A DNA stretch of 46,430 bases from the NCBI GenBank assembly GCA_024229275.1, contig JAAESQ010000287.1:1-46430 (forward strand). The letters are read 5' to 3'. Made by a program: the position numbers and the translations under genes. Shown piece after piece: positions 24,982 to 34,376 of this stretch; positions within the stretch are counted from its first letter, which is position 1, and each line of letters opens with the position of its first letter. The notes beneath the pieces were generated by a model that saw only the letters and a list, made by a program, of their open reading frames with translations, searched no databases and had not been told where the DNA came from. The stretch is from a bacterium (lineage in GTDB: Bacteria > Acidobacteriota > Thermoanaerobaculia > Thermoanaerobaculales > Sulfomarinibacteraceae).

Positions 24982-27900
24982 AGTATCGCCACCTGCGGCG
25001 CACCCTCATAGCGGTGCCTGCGGCAGTGGCGTTTTTTACCCTCCTTGTGGTGGGTCTGAGATTCGCTCTGGAGAGCGCCCCCGTCCAAGAGACCGCCCGT
25101 CGATGGATCATCTCGAAGATTGAATCGGCGACAGGCTTCGAAGTCACGATTCGTCGATTGAGGTGGAGCCTACTCCTGCCTTCCGTTGAAGTAGAAGAAG
25201 TCCGCGTTCTCGGAGGAGGGATTCAGGCGGACGTAAATGCGGCGCGGATCGAACTTGGCGGCATTCGAATTTTGGAGCGTGAGCTTCGAATCGACTCGGT
25301 GTCATTGAGTGGTGTGCGCGTCGAAGCCATCGGCATTCCGAAACAGCGTCGTAGTCAGGGATCAAGCTGGCTGAGGCTTTGGGTAGGCCACCTCGACGCC
25401 AGAGATGTTGAGATGGTTGGGCGCGAGCTTCCCGGCAGGCTCTCGGTTGAGGTCTCGGACTTAGATGCGACTTGGTCCATGATCGATGGTCCACCGCGAG
25501 GATTTCTCCGCATTGGGCGGGCTCGCGTCGAGGCACCTGGAATCGAGCCTGTGGATCTCGCTCTCGGAGCGCGCTTCCGGAACGAGGATGCATTCAAGGT
25601 AGAGCGGTTCTCGGTGTATTCAGATGGATTCAAGCTCGATGGATCTGGTCTGATCACTCGCCAAGGGACTCCGACGATGCGGGCGCACGGACAACTCGAT
25701 CTTGAGGAGCTCGATCGTGTCGTGCGGGCACGAGCCGGCCTGAAGGGTCGTGTTTCTCTCGACATCGTTCTCGACGGCAACCTGAGCCAACCGCTCACAG
25801 CGCGGGTCATGGGTGATCGTGTTCAAGCGTCGGGATTTCCTGTTGCGAGAATAAGAGGTGCCGTTCGAGTTGGTGCAGACGGCGTTGTCGGGACCTTGGA
25901 ACACGGCATCTTTCACGGTGGCAATGTGCACGGTGAATATCGCCTCGATGGACTTGGGCCACCCTTCCGCCAGTACGTCTCGCTTGAGGGGCAGCAGATG
26001 GATCTGGCTGGCCTACTCACTAATCTCGGCGTTCCTCCAGGAGATCTGAGCGCGCAAGTGGATGTCGATGGTGAACTAAGGTGGCTTGGTCGAAGAGTGC
26101 CGCAAGGAAGCGGATCGGCTCGTGCACTGCTCACCCCAGGTGAAGGAGCACTTCCTGTTTCAGGGCAGGTACAAGCCCGACTTGAAAGCAGGGGAGTGAT
26201 TCAGTTCGGCAGCCAGGATCTCACCATCGGGACATCGAGTCTGTCGTGGCAAGGACCGCTCACTCTGGGGCGGTGGGAACCTGCCTGGGCGGTGCGTGCT
26301 CGGCCAGCTGTATTGGAAGAAATCGGACCCCTCGTCAACACCTGGCTGGGGAGTGAGATTATCCCACCTACGCTGGCAGGAACTGGAGATCTGCAGATCT
26401 CGTTTGCTGGTCCATGGAGCCACTTGCGAGTAGGTCTCCGTCTGGATGCTTTCCCCCTGGAATATCCTCCGATGCTTTTTGACCGTGCAACGGTCGATGC
26501 AGAGATCGCCGATGGAGTGTTCGCACTCGAGTCTGCCCTGTTCCAAGTTGCCGAAGGGGACGGTAGAGTCTCCGGTCGCATCGCGTGGAACGCTCCGGAC
26601 GATGAGCAGATCGACTTGAGCATTCGAAGCCAGGACATTCCGCTCGACCGGGTCGCTGAGTGGATAGATCTTCCTCCGACCGTGAGTGGAGAGGGCTCGT
26701 TCACTGGGCGACTCCGAGGCTCGTTGCGCGCGCCGCGAGGATCGTGGGCCCTCGGGCTATCAGATGTGGTCGCCGCTGGGACTCGAATTGGAGACGGCTC
26801 CGCGGTGATCGCTCTGGAGAATGGTCGATTCTTGGCCCGTGATGTCTCCTTCACTGAAGGGCTCAAGGGGAGCGGTTGGTGGCATGTCTTCGGGCATGAG
26901 CTAGGCTGCGATCTGAGTTGGGACCAGCTGCCGCTCGGAGCCCTTGGAGAAACAGTGGTGGCTTTGATCGGTGAAGAGGCTGATGCTCGAATTGAGGGTC
27001 GCTGGCCTCTAGACGCAGCACCGATCGGTCGCGTTGAAATTCGTGGTCAAGGCCTTGAGGTGGCACTAGTAGGTCGTGAGGATTCGGTCGACGCAAGTTT
27101 CGTTGTAGAGGGTGTAGGCAGAGCATCGCTCGAGCTGCAGGGAGATTTGGAGGATGGATGGGTTGGAGACGGTCGGGTCGAATTGGAGGTCGCCCAGGAG
27201 GTTGTCGCACGCCTCTTGCCAGAAGTTGACATACCCCTCTCTGGAGGAGGAGCTGCTCGCGTCGCGCTATCCATACCGCTGAGTGAGCCTCCTCGGATGG
27301 AGGGTGAACTTGAAGTCCTTGACCTAATTCTGGACGATCGTCCGATCCGGCTTGTCGAACCGGCTCGGTTTTCGGTCTCAGAAGAAGGCTTTCATCTTGA
27401 CGGCTTGCTCCTTCGAATACTTGAAGACGAGCTTTTCATGCGCTGGACTGCATTCGCGGATGGCAGGCTGGAAGGGAACTTCTCAGGAACTCTTGATGCA
27501 CTGCTGGCGCGCTTCCTGATACCGGAGTGGGAACCGTCGGGAAAGGTGAGTGGAATCGTCGAGTTGCTCGGAACAATGGATCAACCCAGGCTGGAGGGAA
27601 TTGCCGAGCTAACGCAACTCTCGTTTCGGCTGCCCGGAAGCCGTCAAGTAGTTTCGGGTGTCACTGGAACGATGTTGCTTTCGGCCGATGAGGCGGTTTT
27701 GGAGGGTTTGGACTTCCGATTTATGAACGGCCTCGGTCGCTGTAGTGGAACCCTACGGCCGCGCGAGAGAACAGTTGAATTGGCTTTGGATGGGACGATC
27801 GAAAGACTCACAGTGCCTCTCTTCCCGGGACTCGAACCTCGGCTGGCTGGGGTGTGGCGATTGCAGGGCCTCGGCGATGAGCTGGAGTTGTCGGGTGACT

Positions 27901-28718
27901 TAGCCATCGAACATGCGGGATTGCGACGCAACGAAGATCTGGCGACGATTCTCGTCGATTGGTTCAACCAACCGGAAACCCCGGCACTTGAGCGAGGCTT
28001 GGCCCTGGATCTGCACATTGAGGCTGATCGGACTCTTGAGGCGAGAACACCAGTATTGCGCCTCTTAGGCTCCGCCTCCCTGGACATTACAGGGACCACG
28101 ATTCGACCAGGATTGGTAGGCAAGATAGATTTTCAGGAAGGAGGAGAAATCACTTTCCTCGGAGCACGTTATGAGCTCGAGCGAGGCAGTGTCACCTTCT
28201 CAGATCCAACAACCATCGACCCGTATGTGGACTTTCAGCTGCGGGCCTGGGTTGAAAGCTACCAGGTCATGGTCGGGTTGACCGGTACCTTTGATCGGAT
28301 GGTGCCGTCATTCGCCTCTGATCCTCCGCTTCCAGAGGCCGAGATCTTTTCGCTCATGACGATCGGGCGCAGGAACGAGACCGCGGATGGCCGAGCGGTT
28401 GGCATGGGACTCGCCTCTGCCTTCATCAACCGTGAACTCAACGCGGAACTTGAGCGTCGTGCCCGTGAGTTACTGCCCATCGACCAGGTTCGAGTTGATC
28501 CGTTCTCTGAGGCCGCCACCGGAAGCCCAACTGCTCGCATCACGATGGTCAAACAGGTCTCGCCGAGATGGACTGTCGTCGTGCAGGGTAATTTGTCGAC
28601 GAACCGTGAAGAGGTCGTCGTCAGTCGTTGGCACCTCAGCCGAGGTCTATTTCTGGAAGCTACGAGAGATCTCGATGGAAGTTACGCCATTGACGTCAAG
28701 ATTCGAAGGCGGTACTGA
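24960..28718 (+). CDS. tamB: TamB-like translocation and assembly protein
   Basis: A large protein of about 1252 residues with one N-terminal membrane segment (about 12-33) and a long beta-rich periplasmic body. The last 300 residues match the TamB (DUF490) domain, including GGEITFLGARYELERGSVTF followed by a segment with DPYVDFQLRAWVE and PLPEAEIFSLMTIGR. TamB proteins span the periplasm as lipid-conducting grooves and work with Omp85 partners in outer membrane assembly or phospholipid transport. The start is uncertain: the GTG at 24960 gives a normal N terminus, while an ATG at 24888 lies deeper inside nadK and has no ribosome site. The next gene, three bases downstream, encodes an Omp85 protein, the usual partner. 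Confidence 0.9.
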   Translation: MGRTSRLKYRHLRRTLIAVPAAVAFFTLLVVGLRFALESAPVQETARRWIISKIESATGFEVTIRRLRWSLLLPSVEVEEVRVLGGGIQADVNAARIELGGIRILERELRIDSVSLSGVRVEAIGIPKQRRSQGSSWLRLWVGHLDARDVEMVGRELPGRLSVEVSDLDATWSMIDGPPRGFLRIGRARVEAPGIEPVDLALGARFRNEDAFKVERFSVYSDGFKLDGSGLITRQGTPTMRAHGQLDLEELDRVVRARAGLKGRVSLDIVLDGNLSQPLTARVMGDRVQASGFPVARIRGAVRVGADGVVGTLEHGIFHGGNVHGEYRLDGLGPPFRQYVSLEGQQMDLAGLLTNLGVPPGDLSAQVDVDGELRWLGRRVPQGSGSARALLTPGEGALPVSGQVQARLESRGVIQFGSQDLTIGTSSLSWQGPLTLGRWEPAWAVRARPAVLEEIGPLVNTWLGSEIIPPTLAGTGDLQISFAGPWSHLRVGLRLDAFPLEYPPMLFDRATVDAEIADGVFALESALFQVAEGDGRVSGRIAWNAPDDEQIDLSIRSQDIPLDRVAEWIDLPPTVSGEGSFTGRLRGSLRAPRGSWALGLSDVVAAGTRIGDGSAVIALENGRFLARDVSFTEGLKGSGWWHVFGHELGCDLSWDQLPLGALGETVVALIGEEADARIEGRWPLDAAPIGRVEIRGQGLEVALVGREDSVDASFVVEGVGRASLELQGDLEDGWVGDGRVELEVAQEVVARLLPEVDIPLSGGGAARVALSIPLSEPPRMEGELEVLDLILDDRPIRLVEPARFSVSEEGFHLDGLLLRILEDELFMRWTAFADGRLEGNFSGTLDALLARFLIPEWEPSGKVSGIVELLGTMDQPRLEGIAELTQLSFRLPGSRQVVSGVTGTMLLSADEAVLEGLDFRFMNGLGRCSGTLRPRERTVELALDGTIERLTVPLFPGLEPRLAGVWRLQGLGDELELSGDLAIEHAGLRRNEDLATILVDWFNQPETPALERGLALDLHIEADRTLEARTPVLRLLGSASLDITGTTIRPGLVGKIDFQEGGEITFLGARYELERGSVTFSDPTTIDPYVDFQLRAWVESYQVMVGLTGTFDRMVPSFASDPPLPEAEIFSLMTIGRRNETADGRAVGMGLASAFINRELNAELERRARELLPIDQVRVDPFSEAATGSPTARITMVKQVSPRWTVVVQGNLSTNREEVVVSRWHLSRGLFLEATRDLDGSYAIDVKIRRRY

Positions 28719-28721
28719 GAT

Positions 28722-31490
28722 ATGACGATCGATGGCAGGTTTCCAGCACTGGCCTTGTGGCTTCTGAGCTGCGTGGTCGGGCTGAGTGCCGGCTCAGTCT
28801 CAGCAGTTCAGGAAACAAGTTCTGTCAGGGTTACCAATGCCAGAGTGGAGTCAGACGAGCCTGGAAGATCTGACGAGGTTCTTAGCCTACTGAACATTGA
28901 GATCGGTAAGCCCCTCGATCGAGCTGAACTTCGGCGCCGCATCCGGGCGATGTATGCCAGTGGAGAGGTTGATACCTTCAGGGTTGACACTGAGCCGACA
29001 CCAATTGGTCTCTCTGTAGTCATCCATATCAGCTATACGCCACTTGTAGAAGAGATCAAGATTGAGGCCCCGCGAACCTGGCGACGAAGAATTCTTGATT
29101 GGCTGGACGTTCGGCAAGGATCGAAAGTCTCAACCGCCAGAATTGAGTCGGGCGTGAGAAGGGTGAACCGTCGGCTGCGTGAACGAGGCTACGAGAATGC
29201 GACTATCGAGCCAGAACTCCACTTCGATCGCTCCCGAAACACGGTTCGACTGCTACTCCCCGTAGATCTGGGCGAACCCCTTCGCATTCAGTCACTGCAC
29301 GTGATCCATTCGCGAAGCCGGGGTCGCCTGGACGCAGTTGAGGTTCCGTTCAACCGTGGCGCGATTCTGACACTTCGGCTCGAGGAGAGACTTCGAAATG
29401 AAGCCGAGGAGGAGTTTCGGCGACACGGATTCTGGGAAGCTATCGCGATTGGTAGCGAGAGGTTGACAACCGACGCTGGGGTGAGTCTCCAGGTTATCGT
29501 CGACACTGGAGCGCGGTACAGGCTTGAACTCGAATGTCCGGCCGAAGCGGAAGATTTGGTGCGGTCGGCCCTTCCGGATCCGGCAGAGGAACCGCTCCAT
29601 CCAGCTCAGACAAACGTCATTTCAGAGATGGTCAGAGAACGCCTCCAAGCCGAAGGACATCTTCTGGCGACGACCCAAGCCGAACTGGTAGCTGAAGAAG
29701 ATGAACGAATTCTGAGGATTCGAGCAGACCCGGGACAACATCGCCGGGTGAGCGAGGTCGTATTTGACGGAGCAGCTAGCCTATCTGAAAAAGACCTGCG
29801 ACGTGCGATTCGGGTCCGCAAGGGAAGAACAGGTGGATGGCGAGGCCAAGAGGTCACATCGTCGATGCTCGAGCGTGACCGACGGGCGATAGCTGATCTC
29901 TACCAATCCCGCGGATTCGCTGACGTCTTGGTCGAGCCGGCGAGAATCGAGGCAGTCGAAGACGACGCTGTTCGCGTGGTTTTCCGATTGCATGAGGGCC
30001 TGCGATGGAGCCTCGATCAACTTCGCTATTTCGATTTTCCTGTCGAGGTCGCGTGGGCCATCGAAGAGATGGGTCAGACTCTGATCCGTACTGGGCCTTG
30101 GGATGAGCGGAGCATCGAACGGGCCCGGTTGCGTCTCGAAGCGGCGCTCGCGAGTTCGGGATATCCCGACGGAACCGTTCGCGTAGAGTCCAGTACCTTT
30201 GCGGTCGGCTTGGTTGGCATCGTCTTTCGCGCGAATCCCGGCCAGTATGTGAGGTTCGGCGAGATCATTGTTTCTGGTCTCAAGCGAACTCGTAGAGGTG
30301 TGGTTCAAGGAACCCTGGATAGGGCAGAAATTGTCTCTGGTGAGCCATGGTCGCTCGATGCGATGCTCAACGCGCAACGGGAACTCTACGAACTCGGACT
30401 CTTTCGACGGGTGGAGTTCGTGGCTGTTCCAGGCGATGCACGTAGGCCGGTGCGCAGCGTTGTACTGAGGTGCGAAGAGGGCGAGCAACGGTCCTACCTT
30501 GCCGGCATTGGATGGGACACGGTGAGTCGTGCTCGCGTCACTCTGGGGTGGTCTCATCTCAACGTTTTGGGCGGTGCACACGCTTTTTCGTCAGAGGTGA
30601 GGCTTTCAGGTCTGGAACAGCGATTCCAAGCCTCCCTTCACGAGTCCAGGCTTCCGTACATTGGTGTTCCTGGCTACGTCGTTGCTTACTGGACGGAAGA
30701 AGTATTTCCTACTTACTCACAGCGCAGAACAGGCCTTTGGTTCGAAGCGGGTGATCGGCGCCGGCGCCCATGGCGACCATGGCTTCGCTACGAATATCAG
30801 CTTGTCAGGCCGGATGCTCCTGACGAGATAAAATCTGAACTCGAACGTCGCGAGCAAGAGGTTCGGATTTCATCGCTTACCCCAACGCTTGAGTGGGACA
30901 CTCGAGATGATCTCCTCTCACCCACCCGGGGGGTGTTGGCTCGGGCGTCTCTTGAGTATGCTTTTCCCCTGTTTCAGGCAAACGTAAAGTTTCTCAAATT
31001 GCGGACTGACTTCTCGCTTCACAAGCAGACTCGACATGGAGTCGCGGCAGTAGGTGTGCGCCTGGGTGCGATTCGTCCGTTGGGTCCTGATAGCGATGAC
31101 CCTCCCAATCTTCAGGTTCCGATCAATTCCCGTTTCTTTGCGGGAGGGCCGTCAACACATCGAGCATTTCCTCTCGACTATCTTGGTGTTCCAGGGCAGA
31201 CCCTCAATGAGAGCGGTGATCCGATGGGTGGGAACGCCCTGGTTTTGATAAATCTCGAGTATCAGCGTCACGTCAGCGGACCGTTCTCGGCGGTTGTGTT
31301 CATCGACGGAGGTAACGTGTGGGCGGAGCCCGCTCAAGTGAAGGCTGGTGACTTGCGGTGGGGATTTGGCCTCGGAGTTCGCTACGACACTCCAGCTGGA
31401 CCGCTCCGAGCGGAGTACTGTGCCAAGCTTGATCGACTCGAAGGCGAATCGCGTGGAGAGTTCTTTTTCTCTTTCGGTATTCCGTTCTAG
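28722..31490 (+). CDS. Omp85-family outer membrane protein (TamA/BamA-like)
   Basis: A 922-residue protein with a signal peptide (about residues 1-29), several POTRA domains in the first 580 or so residues, and a C-terminal 16-strand-type barrel of the surface antigen D15 family ending in a terminal Phe (FSFGIPF). It should sit in the outer membrane and insert proteins or work with TamB. Its position next to tamB favours a TamA-like role, but the high number of POTRA-like repeats is also compatible with BamA; I cannot decide from the sequence. The barrel lid-loop motif that usually reads VRGF or VRGY appears here as THRAF in FAGGPSTHRAFPLD. It follows tamB by three bases. Confidence 0.9.
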   Translation: MTIDGRFPALALWLLSCVVGLSAGSVSAVQETSSVRVTNARVESDEPGRSDEVLSLLNIEIGKPLDRAELRRRIRAMYASGEVDTFRVDTEPTPIGLSVVIHISYTPLVEEIKIEAPRTWRRRILDWLDVRQGSKVSTARIESGVRRVNRRLRERGYENATIEPELHFDRSRNTVRLLLPVDLGEPLRIQSLHVIHSRSRGRLDAVEVPFNRGAILTLRLEERLRNEAEEEFRRHGFWEAIAIGSERLTTDAGVSLQVIVDTGARYRLELECPAEAEDLVRSALPDPAEEPLHPAQTNVISEMVRERLQAEGHLLATTQAELVAEEDERILRIRADPGQHRRVSEVVFDGAASLSEKDLRRAIRVRKGRTGGWRGQEVTSSMLERDRRAIADLYQSRGFADVLVEPARIEAVEDDAVRVVFRLHEGLRWSLDQLRYFDFPVEVAWAIEEMGQTLIRTGPWDERSIERARLRLEAALASSGYPDGTVRVESSTFAVGLVGIVFRANPGQYVRFGEIIVSGLKRTRRGVVQGTLDRAEIVSGEPWSLDAMLNAQRELYELGLFRRVEFVAVPGDARRPVRSVVLRCEEGEQRSYLAGIGWDTVSRARVTLGWSHLNVLGGAHAFSSEVRLSGLEQRFQASLHESRLPYIGVPGYVVAYWTEEVFPTYSQRRTGLWFEAGDRRRRPWRPWLRYEYQLVRPDAPDEIKSELERREQEVRISSLTPTLEWDTRDDLLSPTRGVLARASLEYAFPLFQANVKFLKLRTDFSLHKQTRHGVAAVGVRLGAIRPLGPDSDDPPNLQVPINSRFFAGGPSTHRAFPLDYLGVPGQTLNESGDPMGGNALVLINLEYQRHVSGPFSAVVFIDGGNVWAEPAQVKAGDLRWGFGLGVRYDTPAGPLRAEYCAKLDRLEGESRGEFFFSFGIPF

Positions 31491-31499
31491 TTTGGATCA

Positions 31500-31579
31500 C
31501 GCTCGTCCGTGGAATGTGACGAATGATACACCACACGGTGTGGTGTATTTCGTAGTTCGTTCTTCACAGCGAACGAGCG
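31500..31579. other. nested inverted repeats between the Omp85 and antiporter genes
   Basis: A perfect 23-base palindrome at 31526-31548 (ATACACCACAC, a central G, then GTGTGGTGTAT) is enclosed by a second pair of arms, CGCTCGT at 31500-31506 and ACGAGCG at 31573-31579. No long T-run follows on either strand. It may serve as a terminator for the upstream operon or as an operator for the antiporter gene. Confidence 0.6.
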
Positions 31580-31600
31580 CCAATAGTGCGGTCTAGCTGC

Positions 31601-31606
31601 TACGAT
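31601..31606 (+). promoter_or_regulatory. putative -10 element for the antiporter gene
   Basis: TACGAT (four of six matches) ends seven bases before the ATG at 31614, which fits a leaderless start. It overlaps an alternative ATG at 31605. No clear -35 was found. Confidence 0.3.
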
Positions 31607-31613
31607 GGAGCCC

Positions 31614-32564
31614 ATGACTGAAATGAGTACCACAACGGCTGCTGTCTTGGTCGTCGTAGGAATCGCGTGCCTTGGATTGGGAGCAGCGTGGCTCGTGGAT
31701 GGAGCGTCTCGTCTGGCGCTGCGACTGGGAATACGGCCGATGGTTGTCGGATTAACCGTTGTTGGATTTGGCACATCGATGCCCGAGTTCTCGGTCTCTG
31801 TTCTGGCAGCGGGGCGCGGCAGCGGCGGGCTGAGCATCGGTAACGCTGTCGGATCCAACGTCATGAATCTATTGCTGGTGCTCGGTGTCTCCGCGATACT
31901 TATGCCGATTGCCGTAACACAGGATCGGCGCTCGATTCTGAGAGACCTGATCTTCGGATTGGTGCCTGCAATCATCATCGTTGCCATGGCCTGGGACGGT
32001 CAACTTGATCGTCTTGCTGCGGTGAGCCTCATCGTCGTGTTCTTTCTCTTCATGTTTACATGTGTTCGACAGGCACGTCGCGGCTCCGAGACCCCGGTGA
32101 TCTCCGGGGGCAGCCTTGGGCGCCAGATCATTCTGGTGTGCATCGGTATTGTAGTGCTCGTCAGTGGTGCTGAACTCATGGTTCGTGGGGGTGTGAGAAT
32201 CGCCGAGACTTTCGGTGTGTCGGAGGCTCTAATCGGTCTCACTCTGGTTGCTTTCGGAACCTCATTGCCGGAACTCGCGACTTCTGTTGTGGCTGCGCTG
32301 AGGCGAGAGTCCGAGATTTCGATCGGCAATGTGCTCGGCTCGAATGTTTTCAATCTTGGACTCATAGTGGGCACCGCCTTCGCCATACGACCGGGTAAAG
32401 TGCCCGTGTGGGTGGTGCAACAAGACATTCCCCTTCTGGTCCTGGCGACAGCCTTGGTGGGTGCCCTGATACTTGGACGTGGAAAGATTCGGCGGCGCGA
32501 AGGGGCTCTCATGATAGGAGCGTTCTGTGCGTACTTTCTGTTTGTCTTTCTACGGGGAGGCTAG
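31614..32564 (+). CDS. calcium/sodium antiporter, CaCA family
   Basis: An inner membrane cation exchanger of about 316 residues with ten or so hydrophobic segments. It has the duplicated alpha repeats of the CaCA family: FGTSMPEFSVS with GNAVGSNVMN in the first half, and FGTSLPELATS with GNVLGSNVFN in the second. These acidic residues bind the transported ions. It resembles the YrbG-like bacterial group, whose physiological substrate is often unproven. The start could be the ATG at 31605, 31614 or 31623; 31614 is chosen because a -10-like element overlaps 31605. The small exported protein gene begins one base after its stop. Confidence 0.92.
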   Translation: MTEMSTTTAAVLVVVGIACLGLGAAWLVDGASRLALRLGIRPMVVGLTVVGFGTSMPEFSVSVLAAGRGSGGLSIGNAVGSNVMNLLLVLGVSAILMPIAVTQDRRSILRDLIFGLVPAIIIVAMAWDGQLDRLAAVSLIVVFFLFMFTCVRQARRGSETPVISGGSLGRQIILVCIGIVVLVSGAELMVRGGVRIAETFGVSEALIGLTLVAFGTSLPELATSVVAALRRESEISIGNVLGSNVFNLGLIVGTAFAIRPGKVPVWVVQQDIPLLVLATALVGALILGRGKIRRREGALMIGAFCAYFLFVFLRGG

Positions 32565-32565
32565 T

Positions 32566-33030
32566 ATGAGGAGCTTTTTGGTTCACTCGATGACATTGTT
32601 GTTGGCATTGTGGGCAGGTACTGCTTGGTGCCAGGGCCTCAACCAGGTTTCTGCCCGCGATGTGAAGATTGATGTGTCGGAGTCTGCCAGTAATCACTTG
32701 TCCATGTTGTTGAATGGCGGTAGAGAAGGCGTGGAACTCGTTTCGACCAAGATGGTATGGCAACCAATGCAGATGCCGGCTCCTCCGGCTGCTGCTGGCG
32801 ATGGTGTTTGGGTTGAGATTCTGAGTGCCCGCCTGGAGTTGCTCGCTCGTGTACCTGCAGGCTTGCCTGCCAAGGGTGAAACCTGTTTCATCAAGGTGCC
32901 TGTGCCCAGAGGCACGTGGTGGGCATTGATAGTTCGCCGAGAAAGTGATGAGACTGAAATCCTCGCGCGCATCCAAGTCGGGGTACAGATAGCAAAAGAA
33001 CTCTCCGAAATCAATACGATCAGCCAATAG
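32566..33030 (+). CDS. small exported protein of unknown function
   Basis: A 154-residue protein with a clear signal peptide (about residues 1-22, ending near TAWCQG). I do not recognise a family. The mature part has a proline-rich turn (QMPAPPAAAGDG) and a strand-rich segment around GTWWALIVRRESDE. The ATG at 32566 follows GGGGAGG at good spacing, within the end of the antiporter gene, and begins one base after its stop. The two are therefore probably translated together. Its last 11 bases overlap the end of the convergent glycerate kinase gene. A periplasmic role linked to the antiporter is possible but unproven. Confidence 0.75.
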   Translation: MRSFLVHSMTLLLALWAGTAWCQGLNQVSARDVKIDVSESASNHLSMLLNGGREGVELVSTKMVWQPMQMPAPPAAAGDGVWVEILSARLELLARVPAGLPAKGETCFIKVPVPRGTWWALIVRRESDETEILARIQVGVQIAKELSEINTISQ

Positions 33031-34351
33031 AGTCGATCAGAAGCAGAGTGACATCACATACGTTGGTGCCGGTCGGGCCTATGATGATCGCGTCCTCGCT
33101 AGCAGCTAGAGCCGAAGCACTGTCATTGTCAGCGAGAGCTGACTCTGGATCTATGCCGCAGGCGAGAATTCGCCCCCACGTCGAAGGATCCACAATTGCA
33201 CCGGCATGAGGGCTATGCCCGTCGATGCCATCAGTTCCCGCTGCCAATACAGCACAGCGTCCGGCATTGTGGAGCAATTGAGCGGCTGCGAGCGCGAGTT
33301 CTTGATTGCGACCTCCTCTTCCTTGGCCGGTGACCGTAACTGTCGTTTCGCCGCCAAAGACAATGGCTAGCGGGCTCGCAGAATTCACCGCCATGGCCAA
33401 TCCGGCGAGTTGTCTGCCTCGGGCTGATGCCTCTCCGGTCAACGCAGTTTCGAACTGTATTGTTTGATATCCGCGATCATTCAACTCTTGGGCCGCAGCT
33501 CTTGTCGCGGACTGGTTGTTGGCGAGGATCAGCGTTTGAGCACGCGAGCTCCGTTGAGCTTGGAGGTCGGCTTGAAAATCGCTGGAGCGTTTTTCGAGCA
33601 GGGCATGCACTGCGCGAGGAATCGAGGCCATTCCACCGAAGCGCTCGAATACCGCAACAGCGTCTCGGGCAGTCGTCGGTGATGGGACCGTTGGGCCGGA
33701 GGCTATATCCGGCAGGCTGTCACCCAGCACGTCGGAGAGCACCAGCGTCTGGACCTGGGCTGGGTAGGCGGCCAGTGCGAGGCCGCCGCCTGCCGCCACG
33801 AGGAGTTCTCTGCGTACCGTGTTGAGGTCCCCTATCGGAGCCCCTCCAGTAATCAGTGTTCGGGTTACAGCCTGAACGTCTTCGAGGGTGATCCCGGTTC
33901 GGGGTGCAGCCAGCAGGGCCGAGCTACCTCCGGACAATAGGACCAGCAGCGAGTCGTCTTCGTTGAGTTCGCCGACCCGCGTAAGAAGGTGGTGAGCTGA
34001 GATCTCGCCCTCTTGGTCGGGTATGGGATGAGCTCCTCGCAGAACAGTAGATTTGGCCACAAGCTCCGAGGTTACGGAGACGCCGTGTGGCGCAAGGATG
34101 ACAATTTCGTGCGGCCAGGTTGGTGCGTGGCGCAGAAAGGCGGAACAGAGAGATGGCGCCGCCTTGCCGACGGCGACCAAGATGCGTCGCCCGCCTAAAC
34201 TGCACAGACGCTTCCCAGCAATGAAGAGGTCATTTTCGTTGCTGACGATCTTGTCAGCCAGAACCTGATCGGGTTGAGACGCCCCCACCGCGCTTTGGAA
34301 AGCAGCGAGAGCATCCTCGCGGAGTGTGGCGTAGGGGCCGTTTGAGTTCAT
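33020..34351 (-). CDS. gckA: glycerate 2-kinase (GckA/MOFRL family)
   Basis: The product is expected to phosphorylate D-glycerate to 2-phosphoglycerate, linking glycerate from glyoxylate or serine-type pathways to glycolysis. Its 443 residues fit the DUF4147-MOFRL architecture. The N-terminal domain contains GKAAPSL, GAHPIPD and LLVLLSGGSSALLAAP, with LSDVLGDSLPDIASGPT in the middle. The C-terminal MOFRL domain contains FGGETTVTVTGQGRGGRNQELAL and AAGTDGIDG. Older annotations call this family hydroxypyruvate reductase. It lies 25 bases downstream of clpB on the same strand with AGGAG very close to the ATG, so it may be co-transcribed with the chaperone. Confidence 0.93.
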   Translation of the reverse strand: MNSNGPYATLREDALAAFQSAVGASQPDQVLADKIVSNENDLFIAGKRLCSLGGRRILVAVGKAAPSLCSAFLRHAPTWPHEIVILAPHGVSVTSELVAKSTVLRGAHPIPDQEGEISAHHLLTRVGELNEDDSLLVLLSGGSSALLAAPRTGITLEDVQAVTRTLITGGAPIGDLNTVRRELLVAAGGGLALAAYPAQVQTLVLSDVLGDSLPDIASGPTVPSPTTARDAVAVFERFGGMASIPRAVHALLEKRSSDFQADLQAQRSSRAQTLILANNQSATRAAAQELNDRGYQTIQFETALTGEASARGRQLAGLAMAVNSASPLAIVFGGETTVTVTGQGRGGRNQELALAAAQLLHNAGRCAVLAAGTDGIDGHSPHAGAIVDPSTWGRILACGIDPESALADNDSASALAASEDAIIIGPTGTNVCDVTLLLIDSIG

Positions 34352-34376
34352 GCTCCTACTAGTATCTGTGATCAGT

